A stretch of DNA of 64,000 bases from Sternotherus odoratus. Lineage: Eukaryota > Chordata > Testudines > Kinosternidae. Within the stretch, counting starts at the first letter, position 1. Each line of letters opens with the position of its first letter. The translations under genes and the position numbers were made by a program. The stretch spans positions 13,615,603 to 13,679,602 of the forward strand of contig JAVMKO010000001.1 in NCBI GenBank assembly GCA_032164245.1, written 5' to 3'. Shown one piece after another: positions 1 to 11,765 of this stretch. The notes under the pieces are model-generated. The model was not told the origin of the DNA. It did not search any database and saw nothing but the letters and a program-made list of their open reading frames with translations.

Positions 1-1389
1 TGTCAGAGCCTTTCACTGCAGGTAGGAAAGGCTCCAGCAACCAGAGCCACAGTCTTTCCTCGCTGCTGGAGCTTTTACCCACAGTGGGACACTACGTGGT
101 ACCAGCAGCAGGACACTACAAGGCTCAAAACAGCAGTGTAGACGGGGCAACACAATTTAGCCATCTAGAATGCTGTGCAAGGTATATACTTGTTAACATA
201 CCCACACCCTTCAGGTGCCTTTACTCACCTGAGCCGTGGCTTGGAGTCTACACTGCCATACACACCTGTGCTGGGAGGGGAGCCTACATACATACACTTC
301 ACACCGCTGAAAAAGGTGTGTGTTGTACACGCACCCCAAGACAAGACATGGGAATTGGAAGATCCGTTTATAACACTGCAGCCAACAGAGTGCAGCGCTT
401 TCAGGAGTCAGGGCTTTCTTTGCATGTTTTGTTTAGCTTTTACAAGCTCATAAGTATTTTACTTCAGTGGAATTCCTCTCACTGGCTCCATCAAACACAA
501 TCCCTAAGAGCTTTGGTTGTTCATGTTTTAAGCAGACAGAAAATGCTAACGATACAATAAAGGGTTAATTCTCCAGCTGACTCCGACCTTAAACCACAGA
601 GTCATTCTCTTCCATCATAAAAATAAAAGGAAACCCAAAACTCGAATATCCACAAGTGTCTTGAGACCAGTCCCCCAGACAATGGCTTTTCTGTGAATTC
701 CGGTCCCGCCTTACAGCTGCTCCAAGGCTGTTTTCACAGCCATGATTCAGGGCACTGACCCAGCCAATTGTGGGAGAGTGCAAAGAACAAACACTCCCAG
801 GCAAACTTACACAAACACAAGTCAAGCTGCCCAGAGGCAGGGAGGCCGGCTCCTTTGTTTAGAAGTAGGACATAACGTTTCTCTTGCAATCACAGGAGTA
901 GTTCGAAGAATTGATCTGACACTTTGTTAAAGGACTTTGGCGGAAATGGTACCAATTTTAGTAATGAGAACAGCTTGGAACACTCAAAATGATACCAGAA
1001 GTGTTTTGAAAGACCAGAGCAACTCAGAACCCAATCCTGCTACCCTTAGTCCCATGAATAATCTAGACCTGCACCAGCAATGTCATTCAGCTACCGGTGT
1101 GATTAAGGGCAGCATGCATAGTTAACAGGATCAGAGCCATAAGTGACTCACCCAAAGCTACTTCAGTTTGCCTGTGTCAGAGCCGGGACTGGAATTCAGG
1201 AGTTCCTGGCTCCCAGTCCTGTGCTCAGACCAGCGTGTTCTCTCACCTCTTTCTTGCCCCAAATACAAGCAAAGATGAGTAAACGAAGAAAAAAAAAAGT
1301 TAAATTAAAAATTGTGGTTCCCAGGTAACCCGCTGAGAGATGTCCTAGGCATAAAATAGATAGGACCGGACTGGAAGGCAAGTCCTCAC
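1..1389 (-). other. FRMD4A: FRMD4A intron downstream of exon i (partial)
   Basis: It begins at the GTGAGG donor of exon i and runs off the window. Apart from a MIR-like fragment near 1120-1250, nothing recognisable is seen. The short open frames at 84-560 and 175-453 lack any coding signature. Confidence 0.65.
1120..1250. repeat. MIR-like CORE-SINE fragment
   Basis: The segment has the order typical of MIR 3' halves: GTGACTCACCCAAAGCTAC, then CAGAGCCGGGACTGGAATTC, then a CCTGGCTCCCAGTCC stretch. It is old and truncated. Confidence 0.45.
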
Positions 1390-1512
1390 CTCTCCTTTAG
1401 GCAGTATTTTCTGTTCATCCAGTTTAAAGGCAGTCCCTATTCTTCTCCTTACAATAGGTGGCTCCTCCCCTGGATCTAGGGGGTATTCCCTGGGCAGCTT
1501 TCCCGTGAGCTC
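1390..1512 (-). CDS. FRMD4A: FRMD4A coding exon i (CUPID core), most 3' exon in window
   Basis: A 123-nt minus-strand exon, phase 0 at both ends, between acceptor TGTTTTCAG and donor GTGAGG. Its 41 codons run ELTGKLPREYPLDPGEEPPI, then VRRRIGTAFKLDEQKILPKGE. This is the most conserved block of DUF3338/CUPID, shared by FRMD4A, FRMD4B, CCDC120 and INAVA. The protein should continue with another Glu-rich helix beyond the window's low-coordinate end. Its isolated position is normal for the large introns of this gene. The exon is intact, so the locus shows no sign of being a pseudogene. Confidence 0.92.
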
Positions 1513-3218
1513 CTGAAAACAGAAGATGCTATTAGTGAGGAGGGGAATATGCAAAAGCAAACCCATCCCGTGTATATTGTTGAAGTGCAGTAACACTCTG
1601 AAAAATGACTGCAAAAACGGCACTGCCAGGGTTCCATTGTTTATCATCTTTCAGTGACTCCATATCAAATCTGATCAGTTGATAAACATACAGAAGGGTT
1701 TTCTAATTTTCAGGCCTGTGAGCGCAGCCTGTGCTCTGAAAGTCAAGCTGAGTTCTTTTTTTGGGCTTGTGCATCATCAATGGGAATATATATTCTGCAG
1801 CTAGAAGAAAAATTAACATGATCTGTCCGTCTAGGGTCTTAGGTGCTGCCCATTAGCAGGATGTCAGAGCATGATGCATGAGCCAGAACAGATGCCAGCT
1901 CACATTCCTTTAACAGTGTTGTCTCTCGAGAGAAAACAGGAAGGAAAACAGTTGTTTTTGATGGAGAAGCCAGAAGATCTGACTCTGAATTCACACAGGG
2001 AGCAGACTTTTACAATCATTTTTCTGATAGTAACTGTGTGTTAAAATACTCCAATCTAATTCATGAGCTGTCTGAGCCAGAGCAGTGAAAATGGCAATTT
2101 AAAGCAGCGCCTGGTACCTAAGTACCTATACGATAACATTTTATGAATTGAAATCCTTGCCAAACTCCAGGCTACGTCATGTGCAGTTGTGGAGCAACAG
2201 GAGACCGAAAGGGTCATTTGCAAAGATTAGTTTCAAGTATGAAGTAGCAGACCCTGCAAACTTTCACAGCCAAGGGATGTTCACTGGAATAGATTTGAAG
2301 CAGGCAAAGGAGCAAATGCCAGGCTTGATGGTAACTCTGTGTTTTTACTGGTACGTACAACGCATCTATTTCGATCTGAATTAAGGACATTCAAATGCCC
2401 GCAGAGAAAAGGCAAGAGTGTTGCTACAAGGAACAACGCAGCTTCTTGAGCTGAACAGTCTCTGCACTGAGGACAAAAGGCTTTTGTGTTCTGCATCACC
2501 AGCCTTGAGAGGATCCAGCTGACAAAAAACCCTAAATCATCTGAATCCCATAGAACAGTGGATGACCTTAATGTGCAGCGTGTAGCCCGGCTCTCTGCCT
2601 CCCTCATGCCCCCACGACCCATTCCCTAATGGGGGCTTTCTTTCTACTGTTTTCAGGTCACTGGGAAATGAGGCCCTGGCTTAAGCAGTTCCCAACACAA
2701 TGAATTCCTAGCCCAGCACTGCAGTGAAGCGCACAATGCCCCTTTTCAAGGTTGTTTAAATGCTTCCCTCTCCAGAGTGGCTGCTGTAGATCTTTTTCTG
2801 TAACATGTTTATCCTGTTGCACAAAATGGCTGGCTACAAATAGTGCATCGAGAGACGGATTCTGAGTCTTTCTACTGAGCCCCAGAGGGATCCTTCCTAG
2901 ACCCAACCTTAACATGAAGAGCAGGGGTGGGGAATGAGTTACATCTTTAATGGCTCCTTTGTCAAGACTCCCGAATGCCCAAGGTTTTGTAAGAACAAAA
3001 GCAATGTGGGCTACTGTGCTGCTGCCATGAACTGAAATGGATTTACAGGCAGGGGCCTGAGACGTAATCTGAATTCATAAGTAAGTGAAGCAACATGATG
3101 CCACTGTTGTGAATGGTTTGGGACATGCTAGGTTGATTCTCCTTGCCTGTCTCTGTCTCATTTTCACTCAGAAATTCTCATAGCAACAAACCGATTCATT
3201 GCCCAAGAGGAAATGTTT

Positions 3219-3264
3219 AAAATAAAATAAAATAAAATAAAAAAATAAAATGTTTAAAATAAAA
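3219..3264. repeat. AAATA-type simple repeat
   Basis: An A-rich tract with repeated AAAAT units, imperfect, with a TGTTT interruption copied from the left flank. It could be the decayed tail of a retroelement. Confidence 0.8.
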
Positions 3265-4338
3265 GAGCCAGTGAAATCTTTGACCACTTTCTGCAGTTGA
3301 TCCAAGCTAAATGGTTTATGGACACTTGGGGTCTGACCTGATCCTGCAAACCTTACGCAACAGAGTAGGCCCGTCGAAGCCAATTGAGACTTCACACATC
3401 AGCACTGCTCATGCGAGGAAGGGTTGTGAGATGAGGCCCACACATATTTCCTCTGACATCCCTTGTGGAAAAGCTGTTTTCCTCCTGCTTATCCCAGCTG
3501 GTGTTCAAGTCAGAGCCAAGTCTAAACCAAGTGCAATGACATTTTTAAAAAATGGGCAATGGTCTTTTTTGTGTTTGTTTGGTTTTTAAAGTGATACACA
3601 CTTTAAACATAAACAGCAACTTAAAGATCTCAGTACCTCTGTCCAAAGCCAACTCTCCCATTCTCTATTTCTGGTAGTGATTCTTGTTAAATCTGGATTT
3701 TTCCAGGGAAACGGATGTTATGTATGCACGTGGGATCCAAGTGTAAACTTTGTATAAGCTGCTGCTAATATTTATTATGTTTCCAGACATAAACACAGCA
3801 AGGATCCTAACTTCTCCTGCATTTGAAATGGTTTTATGTTCATGCTGACCCACTTTAAAACAAGTCAGTTTAAATTAACCCCAACAATAATTAAACAGAC
3901 ACATGCCAAGTACAATATGACCTCATCATATGGCACCCTGTTTGCCCCATGGTGATATTTAGGGGAGAAAGGTGATTTTCTCTTGACAATTACCTAACAT
4001 CCTCTTCTACTAGTGATACTGAGGATATAGTCCAGGGACCACCTCAGCATTTGTCATGTTACAGACAACTCAGTGAAAGGAAGACCCCAACATGCTGCAC
4101 ACAAACTCACCCCAAACTGTGCTATTTGTATTTGGGGGGCCTCCAAACTGTGGTGGTTTAACCCCCATGCCAGGCAATGGGACTGCGTTGTGAACTAGCT
4201 GGGAGCTGGCAAAGCATGCTGGGAAATGAACATGGAAATGGGGCACCGGAGGCCACGTCTACACTAGGAGAAGAGGTGAGTTAGCTCACGTGTGACAACC
4301 ACACCTTTCTCCTACTGAAGATGAGGACCAAGTGGCAT

Positions 4339-4967
4339 TGTAGTGGGGCAACTGCCCAAGTCCTGAGGAACAAGGGTTAAAAGCAGCTCTGGAGAGGGCT
4401 GAGGCTGTGAAAGGCCATGCCCCAATCAGGCCACAGCTGGCCCTATAAAAGTGCTGCGAGGCAGGAGCCGAGAGAGTCTCTCTCCAGCCCTGGAGGGAGA
4501 AGGGCTAGCTGTCTGCAAGCAAGGTACCTGAAGCAGAGCAGGGCTGGGGAAAAGGGCAAGAGAAGCTGGGGGGCTGCAGGCCTTGTTGAAGGCCTACAAG
4601 GGTACTGGGCTTCAGAGGTGCAGCCTGGGAATAGGCAGAGACAGCTGGTCCTAACCCCTTACCAATGATGAGTGACTTTAACAGACTGCAGTCTGCCCTA
4701 GTGAAAGGGGGCTAGATGATGACTGGCAGTAGCCACAGAGGCAAGGCGGGTTTAGAGGGTTGGGGCTTCCCCTGGGAGGGGAGACCCAGAGTGAAGGGGG
4801 TACTGCTGGGGAAAAACCCTGAGTTAAAGGGCCACCGGTGTCCAGGAGGGACATGGAGCCTGAGGTAGGCGAGACACCGGCCAAGAGGGCACTCCGAGTG
4901 CTGAAAGAGCTAATTCCCAAGATTACCAGCAGGAGGGGCCAGGCTGGTGAGTCTTCGCTTCACGACA
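4339..4967 (+). mobile_element. Solo LTR of an endogenous retroelement, 5-bp TSD
   Basis: The 629-bp element starts TGTAGTGGGG and ends CACGACA (TG...CA termini) and is flanked by an exact 5-bp target duplication GGCAT (4334-4338 and 4968-4972). A TATA-like box CCTATAAAAG lies at about 4441-4450, placing the LTR sense on the plus strand, opposite FRMD4A. No internal retroviral or gag-pol sequence flanks it, so it is a recombined solo LTR. Class (ERV or Gypsy-like) is not determinable here; the sequence resembles a multicopy turtle LTR I know from memory. Confidence 0.8.
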
Positions 4968-5086
4968 GGCATATACCAGGAAAGGTGACCACACAATGCG
5001 CCTTCTATAGGACTGAGCCTATTCCCATTGAAGTCAATAGCAAACTGCTCACTGGGAGTCCTGTTGAAGGATGCTGAGTATATACT

Positions 5087-5175
5087 AGAATCAGAGAGGT
5101 AGCAGTGTTAGTCTGGAATAGCAGAGGTAACAAAGAGTCCTGTGGCATCTTAAAGACTAACTTTTTAACTACCTC
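5087..5175 (+). repeat. SINE-like turtle repeat (AAGCTTTCGTGGG family), truncated
   Basis: It opens ATCAGAGAGGTAGCAGTG and includes TTAGTCTGGAATAGC and CATCTTAAAGACTAAC, the same family as copies at 23672, 26695 and 39829. Only about half of the unit is present. Confidence 0.55.
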
Positions 5176-5494
5176 TGAGTATATACTAAGGATCCATCAC
5201 CCACGATTACTTCAGTAGAAGCAGCAGATGCTCAGCACCTTTCTGGATCAGGCTTTATGGGTGCACATCTGGTTTGGTGTGAGTCCAACTTCTCTAGTGT
5301 AGAAAGGCCTTGTGCCACACCAGACATGAAGTGCCTGGGGATCACTCGGTCCTTGGGCACTGCACACTTTGTGAGATATGATTTAGGAAGGCTTTCCCTC
5401 TCCTTCCAGTCTCCATCCATTTTCAAACAAGGCATGAGCATATAAAAATACAAGCCCCAACATTTTCCAGGGTTATAAAATTTCTATTGCCTAC

Positions 5495-5628
5495 CGCTTC
5501 TCGGAGACACAGTTTCTTTAGTTCCTCCAGTCGCTGGCGCAGTGTCTCTTCCAGAGCGTCCTGCCTGGATTTCAATGCAGCCAGCATGTCTTTCTTGGCA
5601 GACTGAGAGCTATCTGACTCTTGGGAAC
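5495..5628 (-). CDS. FRMD4A: FRMD4A coding exon h (start of DUF3338/CUPID coiled coil)
   Basis: A 134-nt minus-strand exon between acceptor ATTGACAG and donor GTAGGC. Two bases finish a Gly codon, then 44 codons follow, beginning SQESDSSQSAKKDMLAALKS and ending LKKLCLREA. The heptad-like stretch from LAALKSRQDALEETL through RLEELKKLCLREA is an amphipathic helix, the start of DUF3338, named CUPID in the family literature. In FRMD4A this domain binds cytohesin Arf exchange factors and helps Par3-linked activation of Arf6 at forming epithelial junctions. Donor in phase 0. The GTAGGC donor is weaker than the others but still canonical GT. Confidence 0.92.
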
Positions 5629-5984
5629 CTGTCAATAAACAATGATTTCACTAGGCCAGCTGACAGCAGAACACACATCTGGAGCATTAATGAATTTCAC
5701 CAAAGCCTACACTTTGGATGGGAGCTTTCCAAAAAGGAATCAAACTATGAAATCAAGCAGGTGTTACACAGTCATGTTTGTTTATGACAAGTTCTTAATA
5801 CTTTAGAAGAATAAGGTCAGACATCTGAGCATAAAGAGATTTGTAATTCTCTTCTCTGTAAATAAAAACAATCAGGTAATTTTTTTAAAGCTCCTCTTGA
5901 AAATACTACATACAGTTCTTACGAAAGCTCCCAACCACACACAGAATTTACACAGCATAGGAAACACATGTTCATAGCTTAGAG

Positions 5985-6110
5985 GCAAGAAGAACCATCA
6001 CAATCATCTAGTCTAACCTCCTGTATAGAATTTCACCCAATGATTGCTGCATCTAGCCCAATTACTTGTGGTTAATTCTAACCACGCAGAAGAAATGTAG
6101 TAACCGAAGC
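5985..6110 (-). mobile_element. CR1-like LINE 3' fragment
   Basis: Contains ATCATCTAGTCTAACCTCCT and ACTTGTGGTTAATTC, which on the minus strand is the 3' untranslated tail of a CR1-family LINE. 5'-truncated, as is usual for CR1. Confidence 0.5.
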
Positions 6111-7883
6111 TAGATTTTTGCAAAATAGAAACAAAGTTAAAAACCCCCAATAGCTAACAGACGGTCTTTTCATGGCAGTTGTTGTTTCCCACGAATTTAT
6201 ATGTCACAATGTTTGAAACTGGATGCATAAATCTATATTTAGATGGCTAAATAAGGGGCTTGATTTTCAAGTTACAAGCACCACTGAAGCCAGTGACATT
6301 ACATTGTTGTAAATCCAGAATTAACCGGTGTCAGAATCCGGCCTTTGGATTTTATGTTAATCTTTGCACTTCAATTCTCTTAAAAAGAGATACTGATTGA
6401 TCTCCTTACTTCATTTCACTGCCGAATGGCGCACACGTTTGTTCAGGGCCTCCCTGCTCAAGAAAGTTGTGATTTTCGTTGCGTCCATTTTTGGGTGCCC
6501 AACCTGACGCATCTTAAAGGGGCTTGATTTTCAGAAAGTGCTGAACATCCAGCCTCTGAAAATCCTGGCCCTTTAAGGTGTGTCAAGTTGAGTCCCACTC
6601 TCAAATCTAGTCCTGTGCACACTAGGGGACTTAACTGCCATTCTCCTACACCAGTTTTCTGATGCTGCCTCAGCCTGTGCAAGGTAATGGAGTGCAGAAT
6701 CAGGCTCTTAGTATCTACCTTAGTCAGATTTTCCAAGAGGCCTTAACCAAACCTCAGCTGACATGCCTGTGAGTGTAAGGATGAAGTTTAACACGCCTGT
6801 GAATATAAGGACCTACAGGTTCACTTTTAGCACTGAGGCCTAAGCATGCAGATGGTATTCTCAGTCTGGGTTTGTCGAAAGCTTTGCTGAGGTTCTGCAA
6901 ACCTTTGGAGTGACCCGAGGGGCAAATTTATGGCTTTGCATCAAAATCTGATGAAACTTGTGCTTTCAGCTACATCTGAGTTTCTTTGCTCCTACTTTCC
7001 TCTCAGACACTTAAAGTGGGAAAGGGGACTACAAAATATACGGGAGGGAAACATCCCACACTTGCCCAAAAGGGATGGACTAGAGCTAATGGAGCTTCGC
7101 CATCGCTACTTTCTGTGACTTGCACACAGCAAAACAACATGCGCTTGTTCTGCACAATGACCCTCTCCTGTGCAATGTGCATGCATCTACAGGGCTTGCT
7201 GGGATGTGTGGGAAGTGAAAAACCAGATTGGATTTCTCTAGAGATCAGTTGGACTCTAGGACAGGATGGGTGCCATTTTACAATGCGTCACCAGCAAAAA
7301 TCAAGACAACTCCATGGGAACATGGAGCACATTTATCCAGACATGAAATGAAGAGCACCAGGCTGATTTCACTCAGGTCTTTTTATAGCCTTAACCACAG
7401 GTAAGGCCCAGGGTAACACAAGCTCAAGCCGGGGAATTCTCATCACTGCACGAGTGCAATGGGATTTTCCTAGAGGAATTTCCATGTTGCATTCGAGCTG
7501 GCAGGGGAAATCCTCTCTAGCACCTCCCTACTAATAACTGCAGCGAGCACTTATTGGAAGCAGGCAAACTGCTGAACTCTTCTACTCAACTGCTGATGAA
7601 CTGCTGACCTCCACCAACAAGCTGCTCATGATTCCTGCAGATGTTTTGCTCCTTTCTTTTTCTTTTAGAGTAACTGGCTGGAGTGTTTTTTCCTTTCTCT
7701 GTTTTCCTTTCTCCTTCCTCTCTTCTCCCCACCCGAACTGAATCTATTTTTATATATTATATATAAACCACCTATCACCACAGCAACTAGATGGATGCTT
7801 CCGTTGCAACATTTAAAAACACATCAATTATATGCACCACACCCAGCAGCTGGATGCTTGACCTGACACCTCTAATTATTGGT

Positions 7884-8157
7884 GTGTCAACACTAGGGGG
7901 GGAAATCAGCTGTAGATATGCAATTTCAGCTACCTTAATAACTAGCTGAAATCGGCGTATCTACAGCCGACTTACCTTCCATCCTCGCGGCGGTCGGTGG
8001 CGCGCTCTCCCGTCGAGTCCAGCTTGCGCCTTTTGGCGAGCTGGAGTTCCGGAGTCGACGGGGGCGCCGCTGGTGATCGATTTATCGCGTCTTGATGAGA
8101 CACGATAAATCGATCGCCAAAAGATCGATCCCTCCCCAGCGTAGTGAAGACAAGCCC
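7884..8157. mobile_element. MITE of the GTCTACAC/CGATTTATC family
   Basis: A self-complementary element with internal inverted pairs, for example ATCGATTTATCG near 8077 against CGATAAATCGAT near 8103, and GTAGATATGC...GCGTATCTAC near 7913-7964. It ends in GTAGTGAAGACAAGCCC, the degenerate terminal repeat of the family. Related copies lie at about 37481-37711 (closest) and more distantly at 10134 and 32803. Boundaries are approximate. Confidence 0.6.
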
Positions 8158-8889
8158 ATGGGAATTAAACAGCTTGTGTAGTTGAACTGGTTGTCCTGAA
8201 CTGATTTAAACACAGTGCATTACATCCACACTAGCTGTGCTGTGTCAGTTTAAGAGCCAGACTAGCCTGGTTCAAAACCCTTTCAGTTGCGGTGCTTTCT
8301 GGGTACCCCTCTCACAGTTCCTAGAAGTAATGGATTCCGGGAGATTTCAAAAGGCGACCGATACACTGTGGGATAAGTAGGGGGAGGACTGGCAGAACTA
8401 TTTTAGCTTGTCCACATTCACATTGGCACTCACCAGTTCAGAATGAAAGGGGTTATTAGACTTATCTACTCCAAATGATGAAATTGTGTAATTTAGACAA
8501 GCCTTGTGTGCCTGAGGACAGGGAATTCTCAGTTCAGGGCCCTCAATGCTAGACTTTGCTTCATCTGACAGTCCACGTCTGTTAACCTTTCAGGCCTTTT
8601 GCAAGATCCATTTCTTACCACAGCCCTTTTCTGAAGAGATGGGATGAGCTGGGCTTTCTGTTTGAGTTCTCTTTCATAATCCCCCCTTTTTTCTTAATGA
8701 ATGTTTGGATTATTTCTGCGTTTCCTAGGATTTTGTGGGCCTGAATCTCACCTCACTTGCACTGGTGTAAATCAAGAGAAAACTCCATCAAAGGCAATCG
8801 AGTCACACTAGCACAAGATGACTGCCAGGGAGAGAACTCAGCTCTGTATTTTTGTGCGCCTAGAGTGCCCATGAGAAGCTCTGTATATA

Positions 8890-9311
8890 CAGTAAAACCT
8901 CGATTTAACGGACCTCGATTTAACGGACTTCGGATGCAACGGACAAAATTTCTGATCCATATCAGACCGCGACCCCTTCCTGCTGCAGCCCCGGTCCCCT
9001 TCGCTGGCGGCCGTCTGCTGGCTCCCGGCTGCCGCCCCGGTCCCGGCAGCAGGCGGGCTGGCTCCCGGCTGCCGCCCGGGTCCCGCCAGCAGGCGGGCCG
9101 GCTCCTGCCCGGGTCCCACCAGCGGGCAGGCTGGCTGCTGGCTCCCGGCCGGGTCCCAGCAGCGGACGGGCTGCAGAGCTGCCACCCCGACCCTGTTTCG
9201 GGCAGGCTGCTGCTCCGACAGCTCGGTTTTTTTTAAAAATTAAATAACGGACTTTTTGATTTAACGGACACCCCCTTGCCCGAATTAGTCCATTAAATTG
9301 AGGTTTTACTG
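8890..9311. mobile_element. Non-autonomous Tigger/pogo-like element, TA TSD
   Basis: The 422-bp element starts CAGTAAAACCTCGATTTAAC and ends AATTGAGGTTTTACTG, with TA on both sides (8888-8889, 9312-9313). These termini are the hallmark of Tigger/pogo elements of the Tc1-mariner superfamily. The core (about 8970-9215) is GC-rich and made of degenerate repeats around CTCCCGGCTGCCGCC. No transposase is encoded; the two long opposite open frames here are compositional. A second copy lies inverted at 18084-18625. Confidence 0.85.
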
Positions 9312-10133
9312 TACTGAGAAAATTACTGACGCTAGCAGACCTGTGATCACAGCCCCAAATGTCCGACCAAATGGAAATGAAGAACCAAAAATCAGAACAA
9401 AGCGAGAGACCATAAAACAAACACTAAACCAAACCAACCAACCAGACGCTACACACAAAAAAATAGATCAGCCTTACTTAATGCCATTGAATTCAGGCCC
9501 ACCTCAGCCTTCCAAACAGGACTATTAGCTGAGAAAAGATCACTTGCAAACTGATTTCCACCACACAAACCAAGAGAAGGTGCTTTCTAGGTATCTTACC
9601 TACCACAAAGAGTTACACCTTTGTGGAACAGTCATATTGAAATTCAATAGGGTTTCTACAGTATTTCCTTTAACCACGTTAAGGCCCTGGGTCAGCAAGA
9701 GATGTAATCATCTAGTATTCAGCATGGGAATAGATCCATGGATACGCTTAAATACTTTGCAGAGTGGGACCTACATTTATATACACACCTATGGTTTAAT
9801 TCCTATTGAATCCTACATGCCTCTTCTCCCAATTATATGGTGACAGGTAGAAATTATGCCATTTAGACACACAAGGAATGCCAAATTAGTTCATGTTATG
9901 TTATTTTGTCTCTTACATCCAACTTTGGGTCAAATTTCTGTTCTCAGTTACCTGATTACTTCTTGTCTCATGGACATCAATGGGAATTACAGTCGTGAAG
10001 CTGGGAGGTGAGTTTGGTCCTTTTTGAACAATTACACCCAACACATAACTTATACCCAATGATGTAACTGCTTACATCACTGCTGAACTTTTCCTGTAGT
10101 GAATAATCAAATAATGGCCTGATTGAGTTCTTG

Positions 10134-10441
10134 CTTAGGCCAGGTCTACACTACGTGCCGGATTGGCGGGTAGTGATCGATCTATTGGGGATCGATTTAT
10201 TGTGTGTAGTCAAGACGTGATAAATCGATCCCCGAGCGCTCTATCGGCCCGGAACTCCACTGCCGCGAGAGGCGGAAGCAGAGTCGACGGGGCAGTGGCC
10301 GTGGTTGACTCACTGCCGTGAGGACACCCAGGTAAGTTGACCTAAGATATGTCGACTTCAGTGACGCTATTTGCGTAGCTGAAGTTGAATATCTTAGGTC
10401 GACCCCCCCTTCCCCCGCGCAGTGTAGACCTGGCCTTAGGC
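10134..10441. mobile_element. MITE with GGCCAGGTCTACACT terminal repeats
   Basis: A roughly 300-bp palindromic-ended element: GGCCAGGTCTACACTA at the left and AGTGTAGACCTGGCC at the right. The motif CTTAGGC occurs at both edges (10134-10140 and 10435-10441) and may be the target duplication. Inside are further inverted pairs (GATCGATTTAT against ATAAATCGATC; CTAAGATAT against ATATCTTAG). No coding capacity. Same family as 32803-33412. Confidence 0.75.
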
Positions 10442-10604
10442 TGGGGAAATCGGGAGTAACTCCAATGATGTTACACTAGTATAAAACCAATGAGAGGGCT
10501 GGGACTGTCAGACCTCAAGTGAATTTACTAAGGGTCATGGTGGAGTCTCTATTACTGGCAATTTTTAAATAAGAAGGATTTTTTTCCTAAAAGATCTGCT
10601 CTGG

Positions 10605-11165
10605 GAATTATTTTAGGGAAGTTCCCTGGCCTGTGTGGTACAGGAGGTCAGACTAGATGAGCGGTCGGCAACCTTTCAGAAGTGGTGTGACAGGTCTTCA
10701 TTTATTCACTCTAATTTACGGTTTCGTGTGCCAGTAATACATTTTACATTTACAGGGGCCGGAGGACAGAACCCCAGACTGATAGTGAGCTGAGAGGGGC
10801 CAGCAGCTGGGACACCGGCTGGCAGGGGACGGTGGACTGAACCCCAGATCAGCAGTGGGGGCCAGTGGACAGAACCCCAGATTGGCAGCAGGCTGAGCCA
10901 CTCATCCCACTGCCGGTCTGGGGTTCCGTCCACCAGCCCCTGCCAGCCGGGGTCCCCATCACTGGTCCCGCTCAGCCCGCTGCCAGCTAGGGCTCTGTCC
11001 ATCCAGGCCGGCAGCGGACTGAGTGGGGCCAACCGTCGGGACCCCAGGCCGCCAATAGAGTGCCACTGTCAATCAACTTGCATGCCGTGCCAGAGGTTGC
11101 CGACCCCTGGACTAGATCCTCACCGTGGTCCCTTCTGGCCTTGGAACCTGACCAAAGCAACACAA
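10605..11165 (+). mobile_element. CR1-like LINE 3' tail, interrupted by a hAT-like element
   Basis: The flanks of the element at 10659-11109 join into a CR1-like 3' tail: CCTGGCCTGTGTGGTACAGG, AGGTCAGACTAGAT, then CTCACCGTGGTCCCTTCTGG. The CR1 tail is therefore older than the inserted element. Confidence 0.6.
10659..11109. mobile_element. Non-autonomous hAT-like element, 8-bp TSD GACTAGAT
   Basis: Terminal repeats GAGCGGTCGGCAACC and GGTTGCCGACCCCTG are imperfect inverses. The exact 8-bp duplication GACTAGAT flanks it (10651-10658 and 11110-11117), which is diagnostic for the hAT superfamily. The 451-bp body has an AT-rich left part and a GC-rich right part and no transposase. Confidence 0.85.
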
Positions 11166-11289
11166 TGAGTCAGAGGAAGATTTGCCATCAGGATTCAGGA
11201 GCTCCTAGTTCCCAGCCCTCTGCATGCGCCTTGAGAGTAGACCCCACTGCCTCTAAGACAGGGTGGACTTTAGTAGTTTGAATAGGTAT

Positions 11290-11420
11290 GTTTATTGCTT
11301 TCAATATATTATTATTTATTATTAGTATTATTTGTGTTCCAGTAGCTTCTAGAGGGCCCAGCCATGATCAGTGCCCCACTGAGTTAGAGATGATCCCTGG
11401 CCTGAGGAACTTACAGTCAG
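11290..11420. repeat. MIR-like SINE fragment with TATTATTAT head
   Basis: Begins in an ATTATTATT tract, followed by CCAGTAGCTTCTAGAGGGCC and CAGTGCCCCACTGAG, then AGGAACTTACAGTC. This order matches an old amniote SINE also seen at 31295-31520. Confidence 0.45.
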
Positions 11421-11583
11421 GATTGACATCACAGGGAAAAGTGGGAGAGGAAGGGAGTTTAAAATACAAAACCAAGTGATGGCTTATAAAAGTTCTGTTA
11501 GCTCTATGATTTTTGTGAGAGGGGCTAGGGAGTTCGTTTAGTTTTATTTATTCATCCTCTGCATTAAATATCTTCTAGGCTAG

Positions 11584-11765
11584 GAGTGGGGACAGGAGGG
11601 AAGGCAGGAAGGGATAAGCTAAAAGGAAAGACAAAGGAAGGGAGAGGAGGCACTGAGGGGAAAGAGAGAAAGAAGGAGAGGATCACGGCGAGCAGGAGGA
11701 GTGAGACTGGTTCCGTGACTGTTAGGGATTGGGCTGGAGCCAGCACCAGAGGGGGAAGAAAATCC
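11584..11765. repeat. Purine-rich low-complexity tract
   Basis: An almost all-purine plus strand (GGAAG, AAAGGAAAG, GAGAGG words). The open frames on both strands here (11564-11804) are composition artefacts. Confidence 0.7.

Larger units (their letters stand above)
1513..5494 (-). other. FRMD4A: FRMD4A intron h-i (4.0 kb, phase 0)
   Basis: Donor GTAGGC and acceptor TGTTTTCAG. It holds an AAATA-type simple repeat, a solo LTR and a short SINE-like fragment. The stretch 1513-3215 shows nothing I can name. Confidence 0.75.

Noticed and set aside
8757..9420. Three overlapping open frames of 115-159 residues
   Set aside because: All fall over the GC-rich core and termini of the Tigger-like element.
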